A DNA stretch of 64,000 nucleotides from contig JAHLMK010000001.1 in the NCBI GenBank assembly GCA_019915135.1, positions 2,728,001 to 2,792,000 of the forward strand, written 5' to 3'. Below are positions 23,979-36,076 of the stretch, piece by piece (the stretch's first letter is position 1; each line of letters opens with the position of its first letter). Under the pieces are notes generated by a model, which worked only from the letters and a program-made list of their open reading frames with translations, did no database searches and was not told where the DNA came from. The position numbers and the translations under genes were made by a program. Source of the DNA: Strobilurus pachycystidiatus. Taxonomy: Eukaryota > Basidiomycota > Agaricomycetes > Agaricales > Physalacriaceae.

Positions 23979-24685
23979 ATGGAGGTTGAGATGTCAACTG
24001 CCCCATCTTTTCCACGCATGTCGACGTATTCCGTTATGAGCACCAAGCGTTCTCGCTCATTCGAGGAGGACAGTCCGTCGATGCGGCCAATGGTGCGTTG
24101 CGTTTCGCCTGCGATTTCTAGCTGATGAATACAATGTGTTATGTAGAAACGCCCAACGCTCGCCATGGAGAGCATATCATCTCACCTGTTCTCGTCACTG
24201 CCGGGCAGTCGACACACCTCTGAGGACTGGGTGCAGCAAACCGATGGTCTCCGTATCGGGACGCCACTGGCGTCGAACTCTCCCTCGCCCATCTCTGAGG
24301 ACGTGGTGTGTATTTGTGGCTGAACATTCCCGGCATGCCGTGCTGACCACACACCCAGCCCATGGACGAAGATCCATCAACGAGCTCTGCCACACCCATG
24401 TCGATCCCCGACACACCTCGGAATCACAACCAACTCGAGGCTCCGCCATGCCCGACAATAGCGGTGTCACCGCCGACGCCAGAATCCAGCAGGGTGGCCA
24501 GTGGTCCAGCCATGGCCATGGCGCGATCATCCACACCGCTGCGGGAAGCAAGCATGAGTATGATCCCAGACTCTCCTATGAACGTCCTTGCCTCGCCCAG
24601 GAAAGCGCGCTTCACCATGGGCCCGCGCGCAGATTGCGAAAAGTGTCGGCTGGGAGTGAAGGGACATTGGTCTCACTTTGATTAA
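23979..24685 (+). CDS. small Ser/Pro-rich protein with C-terminal Cys motif, unknown function
   Basis: Three exons (23979-24092, 24147-24305, 24359-24685) give 199 residues. Most of the protein is low-complexity, rich in Ser, Pro and Met, with repeated SMxIPDSP-like segments that look like phosphorylation sites. The last 30 residues are different: KARFTMGPRADCEKCRLGV followed by KGHWSHFD. The CxxC-x7-H-x2-H spacing could bind one metal ion or be a short docking motif. I recall similar C-terminal CEKC...GH-H ends in other fungal hypothetical proteins but know no function. The start may instead be the in-frame ATG at 24018. The clean splice sites and joined frame argue it is real. Confidence 0.7.
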
Positions 24686-24922
24686 GCTGGAAGCTCAACA
24701 TGAAAACATTGACGGAATCTTACCATACAATTAACCTACACGCATTCACCTACATACTCTATTTACCTCTTATGTATCATTCAATTGCGCCTTCAAGCTT
24801 CAAGATTGGAATTCACTCGATTTCACTCTACCCCTCGGCAGTCCGGTCCGATAAAAGCACGACCGAAAAAGGCAAGCCTCTTTTTTTCGTCAGTGCTTAA
24901 TTAGCACATTCACTACCCATTC

Positions 24923-27900
24923 ATGTCGACGACACTCCCTCTCTTCTGGAACTTGTCGTCGGCCTCAAAAAAAGAGCGGATTGACTCTTCGGTCAAACTC
25001 GTCTCCGCACTTGAGCAGTTCCAGGCTCAGTTCTCGAATACATCCGAGAATTCCGAACCGGACGACGATGAGGACGCGGTAGATCCCCTCGACAAGTACA
25101 ACGCACAGGATGTGTCCTACTCAATACGTCGTCTTATTCGTGGATTGGCCAGCCCCAGAGAGAGCAGCAGATTAGGCTTTTCCGTTGCGTTGACAGAGGT
25201 AAATAGTCAACTGTGCAATCCTCGCCGAAATTTGACCAGTGAATTTCGCAGTTGTTGTCGAGGATAACGACGATCACTTGCTCTCAAGTCTTTGCTCTCA
25301 TTATCTCTTCCACAAAAATAACAAAGTCGATCTCCGGGCAAGAGGAACGGGATATTCTCTTCGCTCGTTTGTTTGGAATCACGGCGATCATTCAATCTGG
25401 CTTGCTCGTGCGAACGGATCCTCTTTCCCAATCACCATCCTCCTCCACTGGCGCATCGTCCCTATCCGCTTTCCAAGAGGTCGTTTCAGAACTCATCTCG
25501 GTCGGCGGCAAGAAGAGCTGGTTACGCGAGAGTGTCTGGTGGTCTTTAATTCTCGCTCTGGAGGCCTTGCACCAATCAAACGCCGCGTGGAAAAAGGATG
25601 GCTTCCAATACGTCCTTGAAGCTATCTACGAGACAGACGCGCAGTGGTCGCCTGAAAAAGTGGCGGTAACACTGAAGCTGCAAGAAATGTGTCCAGACAA
25701 GGATTGGCGCAAGTTGACTGGACCTGTCTTCTCTAACCCCGATCTTCTCAGTACTTCGAATCTTCACGCCCTTGCAATGATATTGAAGGTATATATACAC
25801 CATTCATCCGTATATTCGAGGTCACTGATCAAGTACAGGAAACGGAGGACTCGGAAGGCGCCAAAACAGCCGGCGGTTCATGGAAGCCTGAACTCCATTT
25901 CGTCTGGACAACGATATTGGAGCAACTTCTTCCCCTTAAGGGCTCGCCGAAAGGCAACTTCTCTGAATTTTTCAGAATTGTAGTTGATGGTCAGCTCTGT
26001 TGTCGTCCATACTGTATGCCTGCTGATTCTCTAAACAGAGTCACTCTTCAACGCGACGTCCACCCCCCAGAGGAAATACTGGGGATTCCAAATCTTCCAG
26101 AAGGCCCTTCCCCGGCTTTCAGAAGATGTCTTGCCCATGATCTTCACTAAGAACTTCATGAGGACCTGGATAAATCATCTCTCAAAGCAGGACAGGTATC
26201 TGCACAAAGCGGCCAAGCAGACTGTGCGAATTTTCTTCACTGCGGACCTTGTGGCATGCTCACAGTCGGTTGCAGGCTTCAGATGTGTCGGCCTTTGTGA
26301 AAGAACGTCCTCAACTTGGAATGGGCCTCATCGTACAGCTTACCGGTGCTAATGGCAGCCCGCAGTTCGACAAACTCACACATACCAAGACTGTAGAGAA
26401 CATTCTGTCGTCTATGAGTGCCGAGGGTATCATGAACTACGTCGACCACTTGATCAAGCAGTTCAATGACTGCGATGGAATCGATAGGTATAGTTCCCAT
26501 CATCTTCAAACGGAGACTGTATCTGAATGCAAACAGGAATGACGTCGAAGCACTCAATGCTCGCCGTTTGTGGATCGTCGAGCAACTGGGAGCATTGGTG
26601 AAGAACGGTTCGTTATTGAAGGATGATATCTGGATACAGGGCATATTGGAGTGGTTGACTGTCAACGGTCTTTTCATGGTTAGGAAGCCGGCGAAACATA
26701 AAGGTCGCCGTGGGGTAAATATCACCCACATTCCTGCTGTGCTTCTGCTCACATCCTTCTTCAGACGGACGTTGTTGTGACGCCACCTTTGTCTGATGCG
26801 TTAAGGGCAAGTTGTCGCGCACGCCTCTTGTCATGTCTTAGCGACTTGGCGAGTCAGACCACGGTGGTCAAAAATGGTACATCGTTCTCCCTTCTGCTGT
26901 CAGACAGTCGCTAACTGCGTTTCAAAGATGAGAAAACCACTCGCGCACAAGGTGTCGCTTCTGATGGCGAGTTCTGGATATGTCGCGCACTCACTATCAT
27001 GGAGGCATTCCAGAAGGACACCAAGCATATATCCCCGCTCGCGGAGCTCGAGAGCGAGGAACAGGCTATTCATGAGCAAGTCAGAACTCTCGTAGATCAA
27101 CTGGGCCAGGTATGTCCACCGACCTTCTACACAGGCTAATGAGTGACGGTCCATGTAACAGGCTCCATCCGATGAGAACCAGAAAGAGGCCGCGCAGGGT
27201 TGTCGTCTTTTGGTTTCTGGGCTGCTCATATTCGAATATTGCTCGGAGGGTGAGGGCTGGGACACTGAAACCCTGGAGGTGAGCAATCTAAGCGCAGTGT
27301 TCTCCGATTGTGCGCTGACTTTTCTGTCAGTCGTGTATCGGCCATGCACAAAGTTTTGCGCCCAAAAAGAAATCGAAGAAGAGCAAGAAGGCCGAAGTAC
27401 CTCCTGAAGACTCACCTCCGCCCATCGACAGTCTTGTCGATATCATCATTGGTCTGCTGGAAAAGTCCTCGGGCTACCTGCGTACACTGGGCAACAATTC
27501 GTTCTCCCTTCTCTCTGGGGTTGTTACAGAGACGTCTATGGATCTCATCCTTGCGGTTCGTTTTCACCATCATTGTCCGGGTTCAAGGTATTCAATCGAT
27601 GTTATCTAGCAATTGGAACGCCGTGATCCGACACAAGATGACGAGAGCGATGAAGACGAGGACGACGGTGCTGAGGCGGCTTCTGGCGAGGAGGCCTCTG
27701 AAGGAGAAGACAGCGAGGATAGCGATGACGATGTTGACGATGATGAGGACGAGGACGAGGATGGCGAAATGGACGAGGAGGTACAGAAGAAGATCCTAGA
27801 CGCCCTCAAGATGAACGGTATCGAAGCTGCGACTGGCGAATCTGACGAAGAAGAAACCATGGACGACGACCAGATGCTGGCATTGGATGATCAGCTGGCG

Positions 27901-29024
27901 GCTGCGCTCAGATCCACGATGCAGGAACGCAAAACCGGGAAAGGTTTGTATGCTTTCAGTGTCTTGGTGCACGCATAGCTCATCTCTTATCTGAAAGATG
28001 TCGACGCCCAGCGCGAAGCGACGTATTTCAAGAACCGGGTCCTCGATCTGGTTGACCTCTTTGTCAAGAAGCAACCGACCAGTCCTCTCGTGATCAACAC
28101 TATCCTTCCTCTCGTCACCCTGATATCGTCTTCGGGGTCTGACGAGAAGCAGCTCATTGACAAGGCTCAGGGTATCTTACGGTCTCGCATCGGCAAATCC
28201 AAAGAGGTGCCCACCACCACCCCACTCGATAAAGCCTCCGAAGTCCTAGAGGCACTGCACACTCGTGCACGCAAACCGCGATCGGACCTGTCAAGCACTC
28301 TGTGCGCCTTGTGTGTTTACCTCTCGAAAATCATGGTGCATCAACATGCGGAAGACAAGGTCGCCGCGCTCTACCAGGCGACGCTGGAGGACTTCTTTAC
28401 GCGCAAAAACTCGGCAGTGATGCCGGCTTTCTTCCAGGACTTCTTCACGAAGTTCGCTGGCTTGGCTTGGATGTTGCGTCAACCGATCTTGGACTTGTCA
28501 TGCAAAGCCGTGAATGCGTACCGGAAACTGCAGGGCTTACGGCTCATCCAGTCTATGCTGAACAACCTGCATTCCGTGGTAAGAATTGGCTCGCTACTTT
28601 GTCCGTCGTGATCTGACTGTGAGTATAGGAAAAGAAGGACGAGGACGTCGTGCTCTTCATGACCTCCCTCCGCAAATCATTGTATGAAGTCGTATCGGAG
28701 GCGTGTGGGGATGAACCGTCCTTGACCGCGGCTCAAGTCAAGGACGTGCTTAAGCTTGCGCTCTCTGCTTTACGACAGACGACTCGTCTTCCCTCAGCAG
28801 ACATCGACGCCATATGGGGGCCCAAGAAATGGCAGAAGTTGTCCGAGAAGCTGACGACGTCGGCGAATCTCAAGTCCTCACCTGCTCTGCCCGCACTGTG
28901 TCAGCAGATGGTCCAGGTCGCCACTGGTAAGGCAGAAAGCAAAACGAAGGGTGTCAAGCGGAAAGGAGACGCGTCGGTTGAAGAGAAGGAGGGGAAGCGC
29001 CAGAAAAAGCGACCAAAGACGTGA
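24923..29024 (+). CDS. POL5: Pol5/MYBBP1A-family nucleolar protein
   Basis: Named DNA polymerase phi or V in yeast, but the family acts in ribosome biogenesis in the nucleolus rather than replication. Many exons separated by roughly 50-bp introns encode about 1,200 residues. Recognised parts are the N-terminal block (LPLFWNLSSASKKERIDSSV), HEAT-like helical repeats, a run of Asp/Glu at about 27700-27790 (SEDEDDGAEA; DDDVDDDEDEDED) and a C-terminal block (KQLIDKAQGILRSRI) matching the Pol5 tail. The end is highly basic (KRQKKRPKT). The acidic run is a family hallmark. No polymerase catalytic site is expected or seen. Internal exon limits are approximate. Confidence 0.88.
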
Positions 29025-29173
29025 TATTTGCCGGATAGTATATGTACTTGTCCATTAGGGTAGATGTGTGTGGCGTATGTAATGTTTACGGCGTCTACGA
29101 GGTCTAAGCCGTATATCGGGTTGTATCGGTTATTTCTGCTCCATCCGTCCCGGTTCGAGGGCTGAAATCGAGA

Positions 29174-30034
29174 TTAGGATCTCATATCGACCCGCTCGCT
29201 GGCGCTCTCTAGCTCTTGTGGGATGTCGAGCTTCTGCAAAGCTTCCTTCCCGTGCTCTACCCAATCCAACATGAGCTTTTCGTCGGTGAACCACATCGCG
29301 TCAACTGGGTAATCCAGCTTCACTGCTGATTCCTTCACAATGGACGCAATGGGTCTACTGAGGAATAAGCCACCGCCTTGAACCCATTTCCCCACATCCT
29401 CCACGTCTTTCACTGTGTCGAGTATGCCGATGATGGCGAGGAGGGTCTGGTCGTGTTTCGTCGGCAGGACCACTGTCTCTTTGTCTGGGCGGATCGACAT
29501 TGAGTCCATGAGTGAAGACAACTCATCCGGTGGCGAGGACGCGCTGGCGATCGTAGGAGGTCGAAGAAGAGGACCTTTCTTCTTCTTCTCGGTGGTAGGC
29601 GGAGTATGAGGACGTATGTACTCTGATAGACATAAGTGGTTTTCGGGCTGAAGACGAGCCTTCACCGGGGAGTCATCGAGGAGAAATGTCGTCTTCGCAG
29701 AGTGGGCGGGGAAGGCTGCCCAGACCTTGGCAAGGTCTTTCGTGGTTTGCACCTTTTTCCCGTAGTCGACCTCACTGAGACCCATATTGACCCTGGACCA
29801 GACAGCACACAGGTCCTTTACGCGCGAGTTGAAGACGGAGGAGATCATCCAGGACGCGTTCTGAGGCTGCACAGAGCTCCAGACCATGACATCTATCCAT
29901 TTTCTGGTTTCCGGATGGAACAGGAAAGAGGTGAACGCGGACAGGTATGGACGGTGAGAGACGTTGAGCCTTTTGCCCTTGGCACGATGCAGCAGGGTGC
30001 CGTTGAGGTCGAGAACGAGTAGTTTGCGCGTCAT
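29174..30034 (-). CDS. HAD-superfamily FCP1/NIF-domain phosphatase-like protein
   Basis: 286 residues in one exon. HAD motif I is LLVLDLNGTLL, motif II VMVWSSVQPQN and motif III/IV KTTFLLDDSPVKA, giving an NLI-interacting-factor fold. The second Asp of the usual DxDxT, which acts as general acid/base, is Asn here (DLNGT). I recall DLNGT in other fungal members, so activity may be weak or altered. A basic, Pro-rich insert (TEKKKKGPLLRPP) follows motif IV. No signal or membrane segment is evident. The start at 30034 is the first ATG, directly before the phosphatase fold. It is divergent from the RCC1-like gene with 77 bp between start codons, and convergent with POL5. Confidence 0.8.
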   Translation of the reverse strand: MTRKLLVLDLNGTLLHRAKGKRLNVSHRPYLSAFTSFLFHPETRKWIDVMVWSSVQPQNASWMISSVFNSRVKDLCAVWSRVNMGLSEVDYGKKVQTTKDLAKVWAAFPAHSAKTTFLLDDSPVKARLQPENHLCLSEYIRPHTPPTTEKKKKGPLLRPPTIASASSPPDELSSLMDSMSIRPDKETVVLPTKHDQTLLAIIGILDTVKDVEDVGKWVQGGGLFLSRPIASIVKESAVKLDYPVDAMWFTDEKLMLDWVEHGKEALQKLDIPQELESASERVDMRS

Positions 30035-30111
30035 GAAAGGTCTAGTTGAAAGTGAAAAAGTCACGGTGATCGGTGATCGACTCTTGGCTTGCTTCCGACC
30101 CGTTTGGACAA

Positions 30112-32134
30112 ATGTTCAAGTCAAGGAATATCTTGGCCTCTGTGCGGCGGCTGCACACGCATTCAGCCTTACCTCGCCCTGCTCGTAGGTACGGCGCTAT
30201 ACTGGCCTCGTCTGGCCTCGTCGCGGGCTCTCTGCTGTTGTACTCGCACGCGCCGGTCATTCACAATGACTACATTCCCATTCCCCCAAAAGCCGCCTCC
30301 GACAAGACTGTGGTCAAACTACCCTCGCCGGATGACGATGAACTGCACACACTTGCCTGGGGCTCTAACAAGTACGTTCATTTCAGTGCACACTTTGTGC
30401 AAGGTCTTACCCCAGACTGTTCTCAGATCGAGCACTCTACTCTTGGACGAGGCGAGTCCGGACTACGTACGTACACCAGCCATTGCTCAGTGGCTCGACG
30501 GGGTTGCTCTGAGAGATTTGGCGGTTCACAAGGACCACGGCGCGTGTATTGATGCGAAGGGCGACGTCTACCAATGGGGGAAAGGACATTTCAGAGCGGA
30601 CTCTCCAAACCAACATCCCCACCTCACGCTACGAAACAAGGTAGGCGCCTATAGTCTTGCAAAGGAATGCCATTGACGCGTACCCTAGAATATTGTGCAA
30701 CTACAGCTGACCGAGTCGCGTCTTTTTGCCCTATCTGCTTCCGGTCGACTTTACTGTATGGAAGTGGAAGCCTCCAAACAAGCACTCCGCCCTGGCTCTC
30801 CGACACCCTCTAGTTACCCATGGTGGAGCACCGGCTTCTTCTGGGGCGAGGAAGAACAAGTAGACTTCGTAGAGATCAAACCCCAACAAGCACTCAAACG
30901 AAAAGAATCGTGAGGAACATTGATGCTCAAAGCCCAATTGTATACTGATAAGCCGTTAGGTTCAAGTCCATCTCTGCAGGCGAAAATCATCTACTAGCTT
31001 TGACCTCTTCCGGGCGAACTTTCGCGCATCCCATGAACGAACACGCAAACACTTTTGGTCAACTTGGCTTCCGCAACTTCTCCGTCCCGCACCCTTTGAC
31101 ACCTCTTGAGGCCTTGCTTTCTGTGCAGTTGGTCCCCAAGTCCCTGAGGAAACCGGATAGTGACATCAAGAGCGAGGCCGACACTATGGATTGGAAAAAC
31201 GACACAATCAGGTTCTGTCCACTGATCTTCGAAGTTCCATCGCTGCGAGGCGTTCCAGTAGCTCAGGTCGCCACTGGAAGCCGTACAAGTTTTGTGCGAA
31301 CAAATGAGGGACAAGTTCTAGGCTGGGGGGCAAATGAATATGGGTGAGAACATCATCATTGACGCTGAAGTTCAGTAGCTCAAGTCCAGTATAGACAGAT
31401 TGGTCTTGGCGGAAATGTAAACCTGGGCACAATCACGGTTCCGACTGAGGTTATCCTCTGGCGAATGGGATCCCAGCGATCAAGAAACAAATGCACCGAC
31501 ATCTCTGCAGGTGGGCTTTTCAGCATGTAGGAGAGCCAACCGCTCACAAAGTTCCATAGGAGGAGATTTGACGAGTTTCATGGTCGAGTTCTCCGATCCA
31601 GAGGGGGAGGCTCCGCGAAGGATTGAGATCCTTTGTAGTGGCAATGGACAGTGGGGTGGATTGGGCGGAAACTTGTTCAGCAATGCGCAGGGAACACCGC
31701 TGCGCGTCCGTGGGATTGGAGCTCTATCTGAATGTATGGTCCTCCTCTGCACAAACAAGAAGCCCTACTGACTACTTTGTTTTGTAGATGATGAGTCGAA
31801 GAAAACGTCGGTACCAATCCTGCCACAGAGGATCAGCGTGTCGGCCACCGGACATGTTTTGATGACATTGGACACGTCGGCGGGTACCAACGCAGGATGC
31901 GATCTGTACGCGTGGGGGAAGAACCAGGACTTCGAATTGGGCAACGGAAAGAAGGCGAGTCTGCCAGCGCCTGCGACCTTGACGGTGGGCGATGACCGTG
32001 TCATGTTGTACACGAAAAGTGGTGCCAAGGTGATGGACCTCCAAGGACAGGTCTGGGGCCGTCGCGTCAATGTGGAGCAGAGGGCATTGGCGGGTTACAA
32101 TAACAGTTTCGTGTATTGGCGTATTCAAAATTAG
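30112..32134 (+). CDS. mitochondrial RCC1-repeat protein (Fmp25-like)
   Basis: The N terminus looks like a mitochondrial presequence (MFKSRNILASVRRLHTHSA) followed by a membrane segment (ILASSGLVAGSLLLYSH). The rest is a beta-propeller of RCC1 repeats: DHGACIDAKGDVYQWGKG, SRLFALSASGRLYCME, SAGENHLLALTSSGRTF, SRTSFVRTNEGQVLGWGANE and ATGHVLMTLDTS. This is the layout of yeast Fmp25, a mitochondrial inner-membrane protein linked to complex III assembly. It is not the nuclear Ran exchange factor, given the presequence and lack of a nuclear signal. Several introns are joined by consensus sites. Start codon chosen as the ATG at 30112, which opens the presequence. Confidence 0.75.
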
Positions 32135-32596
32135 CGCAGAATGTGGATAGTCACATCTCATCACACTGCTCCTCTGATGATTTCAAGCTCTTTGGCAGGC
32201 ATCATCCTTTAGAAGAGCCAAGTCAAAGTGGATACCCATAGTAGTGCTATTCAAGGACTCGCATTCGGTCCAGTGGAACGACTGTTGCCTGATTCTGAAC
32301 GATGCAGATCTTGATGATGTACTATGTCAAAATAGCATTGAATGGAGATACATTTTCGAGAAAACGGGCATCGACAGTTGATCGTTTAAATATGGCATCT
32401 TTAGTCTGTGGGTGGTGAGCCACAGACCACAGCGCCAGAGCAAGGAAGGACGAGAACAAAAATGAGAGCGAGCGATGACGAATGAGGTCCTAAGGTAGCT
32501 TGAATCGTGTCCAGACTATTCCAAGAGATCCTGATTATTCTATAGGTAAGTGATGCGTTCGGTCTCGCCAGTGGCGCTTGACTCTGCAAGGTTTCA
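32135..32596. other. intergenic region between convergent RCC1-like and F-box genes
   Basis: 460 bp of 3' UTR type sequence. No coding frame is recognised. Confidence 0.4.
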
Positions 32597-34327
32597 TCAG
32601 CTAGGATGTTCTGGAGATGGTTCGGAAGAAGACTGACTATGCAGACACTCGACAGAGACATTCAATCCCTCCGCTTTGAACGCCGCTAATTTCTCGACCA
32701 TGGACTTCGCAGCGTCAGTCAACGTGTTATCAAGCGGGGGAGTCAGTGGTTCACGGGGAGGTCCTGCTTGGATATGAAGCATCCAAGACGGTAACTCGAT
32801 GTGCACATCAGTGAGTCGAGAAACTGCTGTACTACTCCAGCGCGACTCCACGACACTCGTCAAGGCGCCAGCTATCGCTTCCTGGTACCCCCAAAGTCCG
32901 CTGAAGCTGAGAGAGGTCAACAAAGGCATTATCCTGCGCCCTGGAGTCGCGATGAACTGCTCGAGAATAGTCTCCGAGGTCATGCCGTCCACCTGGAGGC
33001 GAGTAACTGAAGGAAGCAGACGGAGGAGGTCAGATGGGGTTTTTGCAGCACTACCACCAACTTGTGCATGCCAAACAATCTCTTCTATGAGGCTAGGAAA
33101 TTTCTTCGAATCACCAGTGTTTCCCGGAAAGACCATGTCACCCCACCCGAAAGACAACGACCCCAAGGATGGGACATCCAGGGTCCTGAGAAGACTGGTC
33201 GCGAATAGATTGAGACGTTGCAGCTGCGGATGGGTTATGACAGGTAAATGCCCCTGCGGGCTAGCGACACTTGTTGTGGAGAACGATTCGAGATTTGGAC
33301 ATGCAAGCAAGAATTTGCAGTCTAGATCGGTTGTGAATAGTGATGGACGGAAGGCAGAAGTGTATTTGAGATGCGTGAGCTGTGCCCAGGGAAAATCAAT
33401 ATTCGCGGGATCCATGTCAGCCTCGGGATCATGGAGGCGAGTCAGAGTCAGGGAACGGAGGTTGGGGGATTGTTGGAAGTATGGGAGAACCTGTTGCGCG
33501 AAGGTATAAGGTAATGGTTCCTGTGTGTATATGCCGCTCTCGATATCAAGATCTAATGTCGACAACGACGCGAAGATGCCTGGCGCTCTCACTTCAGCAA
33601 GATTGTCAAATTCCTGCGTATCGGTCCCGACCAACCTCACTTTCCGCCAACGCTCGGTGTGATTCATGAGGATACGGAGAAATTCGCGAGAATAATCATT
33701 GTCGAGGGACCACGGTAATGGCTGGATACACAAGTCAACTGGGAGGGGGTTTGCCCGTGTAAATGCCTCCTCGAGAAAGTGCGTTGCACCTTGAATACGG
33801 GGAAGCGACCGACTGCCACCGAATCCTAGGTTGATGAAGAATGAGGACCACAGGTATGGCGAAGACAAGACGAGATGCCGCCAGCGACGACAGATCCTCC
33901 CTAGCAGCCACGGACCTTGTTCGGGTCTGTATACGTCGTACGGTTTGACGGATTCAATGTGATGGAATATCTCAAGAAGGACATCGTCGGGCAGGGAGTG
34001 AATGGGAGGAAGAAGGGCAGCATGAACATCATGGAAGTCTTGGAGTTCTTTGCTTTCTGCCTTTGAGGCACGCAAAACATCTTCGAGACGATATATGTCG
34101 GCATCGAATTCCCTGAGAGAGATGTTGATCTCAGAGAGAAATGACCGAACACGGTCTTTGGTGGCGGCTGTAGGGTTGTCGAAAGAAAGCGTAGTTCCGA
34201 GAACGTCGGCAAAAGGCGATGGCAAAGTGTGAATTTTGGGATTCTGGGAGGAAACGGAATCAAAACCACAACGCGAACAGGCGGCCACTATGCGTAATTG
34301 TTTAGTATAGGACAATCGCGAGTGCAT
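32597..34327 (-). CDS. F-box-like protein with leucine-rich C-terminal region
   Basis: About 576 residues, uninterrupted. A coiled-coil segment (RSFLSEINISLREFDADIYR) precedes the F-box (PIHSLPDDVLLEIFHHI, then WLLGRICRRWRHLVLSSPYLW). LRR-like stretches follow, such as FAQQVLPYFQQSPNLRSLTL and ANIDFPWAQLTHLKY. This is the arrangement of the large, fast-expanding F-box families of mushrooms, presumed SCF ubiquitin-ligase adaptors. The target is unknown. The 5' end is uncertain: the ATG at 34327 may instead lie inside an intron whose donor (gtaagtgg) is at 34335 and whose acceptor is near 34288, with a further exon upstream. Confidence 0.82.
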   Translation of the reverse strand: MHSRLSYTKQLRIVAACSRCGFDSVSSQNPKIHTLPSPFADVLGTTLSFDNPTAATKDRVRSFLSEINISLREFDADIYRLEDVLRASKAESKELQDFHDVHAALLPPIHSLPDDVLLEIFHHIESVKPYDVYRPEQGPWLLGRICRRWRHLVLSSPYLWSSFFINLGFGGSRSLPRIQGATHFLEEAFTRANPLPVDLCIQPLPWSLDNDYSREFLRILMNHTERWRKVRLVGTDTQEFDNLAEVRAPGIFASLSTLDLDIESGIYTQEPLPYTFAQQVLPYFQQSPNLRSLTLTRLHDPEADMDPANIDFPWAQLTHLKYTSAFRPSLFTTDLDCKFLLACPNLESFSTTSVASPQGHLPVITHPQLQRLNLFATSLLRTLDVPSLGSLSFGWGDMVFPGNTGDSKKFPSLIEEIVWHAQVGGSAAKTPSDLLRLLPSVTRLQVDGMTSETILEQFIATPGRRIMPLLTSLSFSGLWGYQEAIAGALTSVVESRWSSTAVSRLTDVHIELPSWMLHIQAGPPREPLTPPLDNTLTDAAKSMVEKLAAFKAEGLNVSVECLHSQSSSEPSPEHPS

Positions 34328-34548
34328 TTCCACTTACTTTTTCAAGCGGAATGTCAGACGCTTCTGAAGGCAGATTCTATGAAGATTCGAGTTTCAGATG
34401 ATGGTTGTCAGTGGCAGAGTTTGACGCGGATACCAAACTTGGATAGTAAGTTATCATATCACGGTCATGAAGCTTACGCGACGAACTAGGGGCTGAGTTA
34501 TATTCAGGCCATTGGCCTCGTTGCAATCAAACTCGTTTCTTTACCACC

Positions 34549-35596
34549 ATGTCGACGTCTACGGTGCTCTTGTCGCCGACGTTCACGGCGACGTCGACGG
34601 CCTCCTCCTTTGATCTGATCTCGTCGCGGTCCCGCTCGTCGTCGACCCATTCATCCCACTCGTTACACTTTTCCGAAGACTCTGACGATGAGATCGTCTG
34701 GAGAGTCCCTAGCACCGGCATCCCGTCCTCCCCGTCGCTGAAGACCGTCAGCGACATATACTCAGCGTCGGAGGACGATTTCATTGTCCTTGAACACACC
34801 AGGCTCAGCGGACGATTCCCTCAGGTTCGCCCTGCATTGACCACACCGGGTACACATGCTGCAGCTCTCAGCAGCAGCAGCAGTGACTCTGAGACCGACA
34901 GTCTCATCTCCGATCTCGAAGGGCTATCCGTCAGTGCTACGCCGACCGCGCGCACGAAGCAAAGTCAGAAGCGCGCGAACAAGCGGGCGGGCATTGACTC
35001 TCCTGCCGCAAAGTCCGCAGCTATTCCCGATCGACCGTCTTCGGTTGCTACGCTTAAGTCTCCTTCCCCGGCGCCCAAGAAGCGCAAGCGCGTGCGCAAG
35101 CCGAAGAGCCCGACCTCGACCGGGTTCGGTTCGCGCCCCATCGTCGACGATATCTCGGAGGGTGTCTCCGAGCCGCTTGACGAGGTTGCTAGCTCCTCTT
35201 CGGGCTATGAGGATGCCGTACTCTACATCAACTCGTACGCTCCTTTCACATTTTTTCTCGACCTCTGCTTATCACTGCTGCAGATTCCTAACAAACCCCG
35301 ACCAATCCCATTGCCAACTGACGCTACTCCAGTCTTTGATCATCGAGCTAGGGCTTGCTACGTCCTCATTGCCCGCCTCCATGCGAGCTGCCAAGGCTTA
35401 TTTAAAGTCCAAGGCGTTTGTGAACATCAGAGATTACCTTGCTCTCCGTGGACAGGGTCCTGATGCTTTGCAATCTGCCGTGTATCCCAGTCGCTCTGCC
35501 CTCATCAAGGATATTCGCCGGAAGCGAAACCAGGCGTCCTTGAAGTGGGTAAAGCAGAACGGCTTGCAAGTTCTGCTTGTTTCGTGCTTCCATTGA
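34549..35596 (+). CDS. hypothetical protein with conserved-looking C-terminal helical block
   Basis: Two exons (34549-35234, 35284-35596) give 332 residues. The first 220 are Ser/Thr/Asp-rich and disordered with a basic, nuclear-signal-like stretch (APKKRKRVRKPKSP). The last 90 look folded: LLQSLIIELGLA, SMRAAKAYLKSKAFVNIRDY, then SALIKDIRRKRNQASLKWVK. The terminal block reads like a helical domain with a basic end. I do not recognise a family. The exon joining keeps frame exactly. Divergent from the F-box gene, with 221 bp between start codons. Confidence 0.7.
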
Positions 35597-36076
35597 AGCC
35601 CCCGACCGTCACCTGAGTAATCACACCGCACCCTTCTCTTGCCCCTTACTACCTTCTTTTCTCCCCGTAAATAGTTGACACCTCCCCTCCTTTTGTTCCC
35701 CTTGTCATGTACCACCATATAATCCCCGCCATACCTACCTACCATCATCGCATCATCTGTCTGATCTTTCCTTAACATCTCTCACTGATATACTTACGTA
35801 CTTATTGTACATTTTGTCGTGTATCATTCACCTGTACCATTCTTACTCGTTGTACAGAGTCCCAAGACGTTGAAAAGAATACTTGGCAAGAATAACTGAC
35901 TATAAACAAGAACGTTAACATGTGCATATTAAATTGGTATCATAGATTGATGAAGATCGTAGCAATAATCTAAACAGTTTGTCGTTGGAACCCAAGATCG
36001 TGTAAGATGGTTGTATGTAGTCCGTATATGTATGCAAGTGTCAATGAAGAATGTCAATGTCAGAGTACAGAAAAAG
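35597..36076. other. 3' regions of two convergent genes
   Basis: Pyrimidine-rich sequence at 35630-35720, then AT-rich sequence, with no recognised gene. Likely overlapping terminator and poly(A) regions. Confidence 0.4.
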
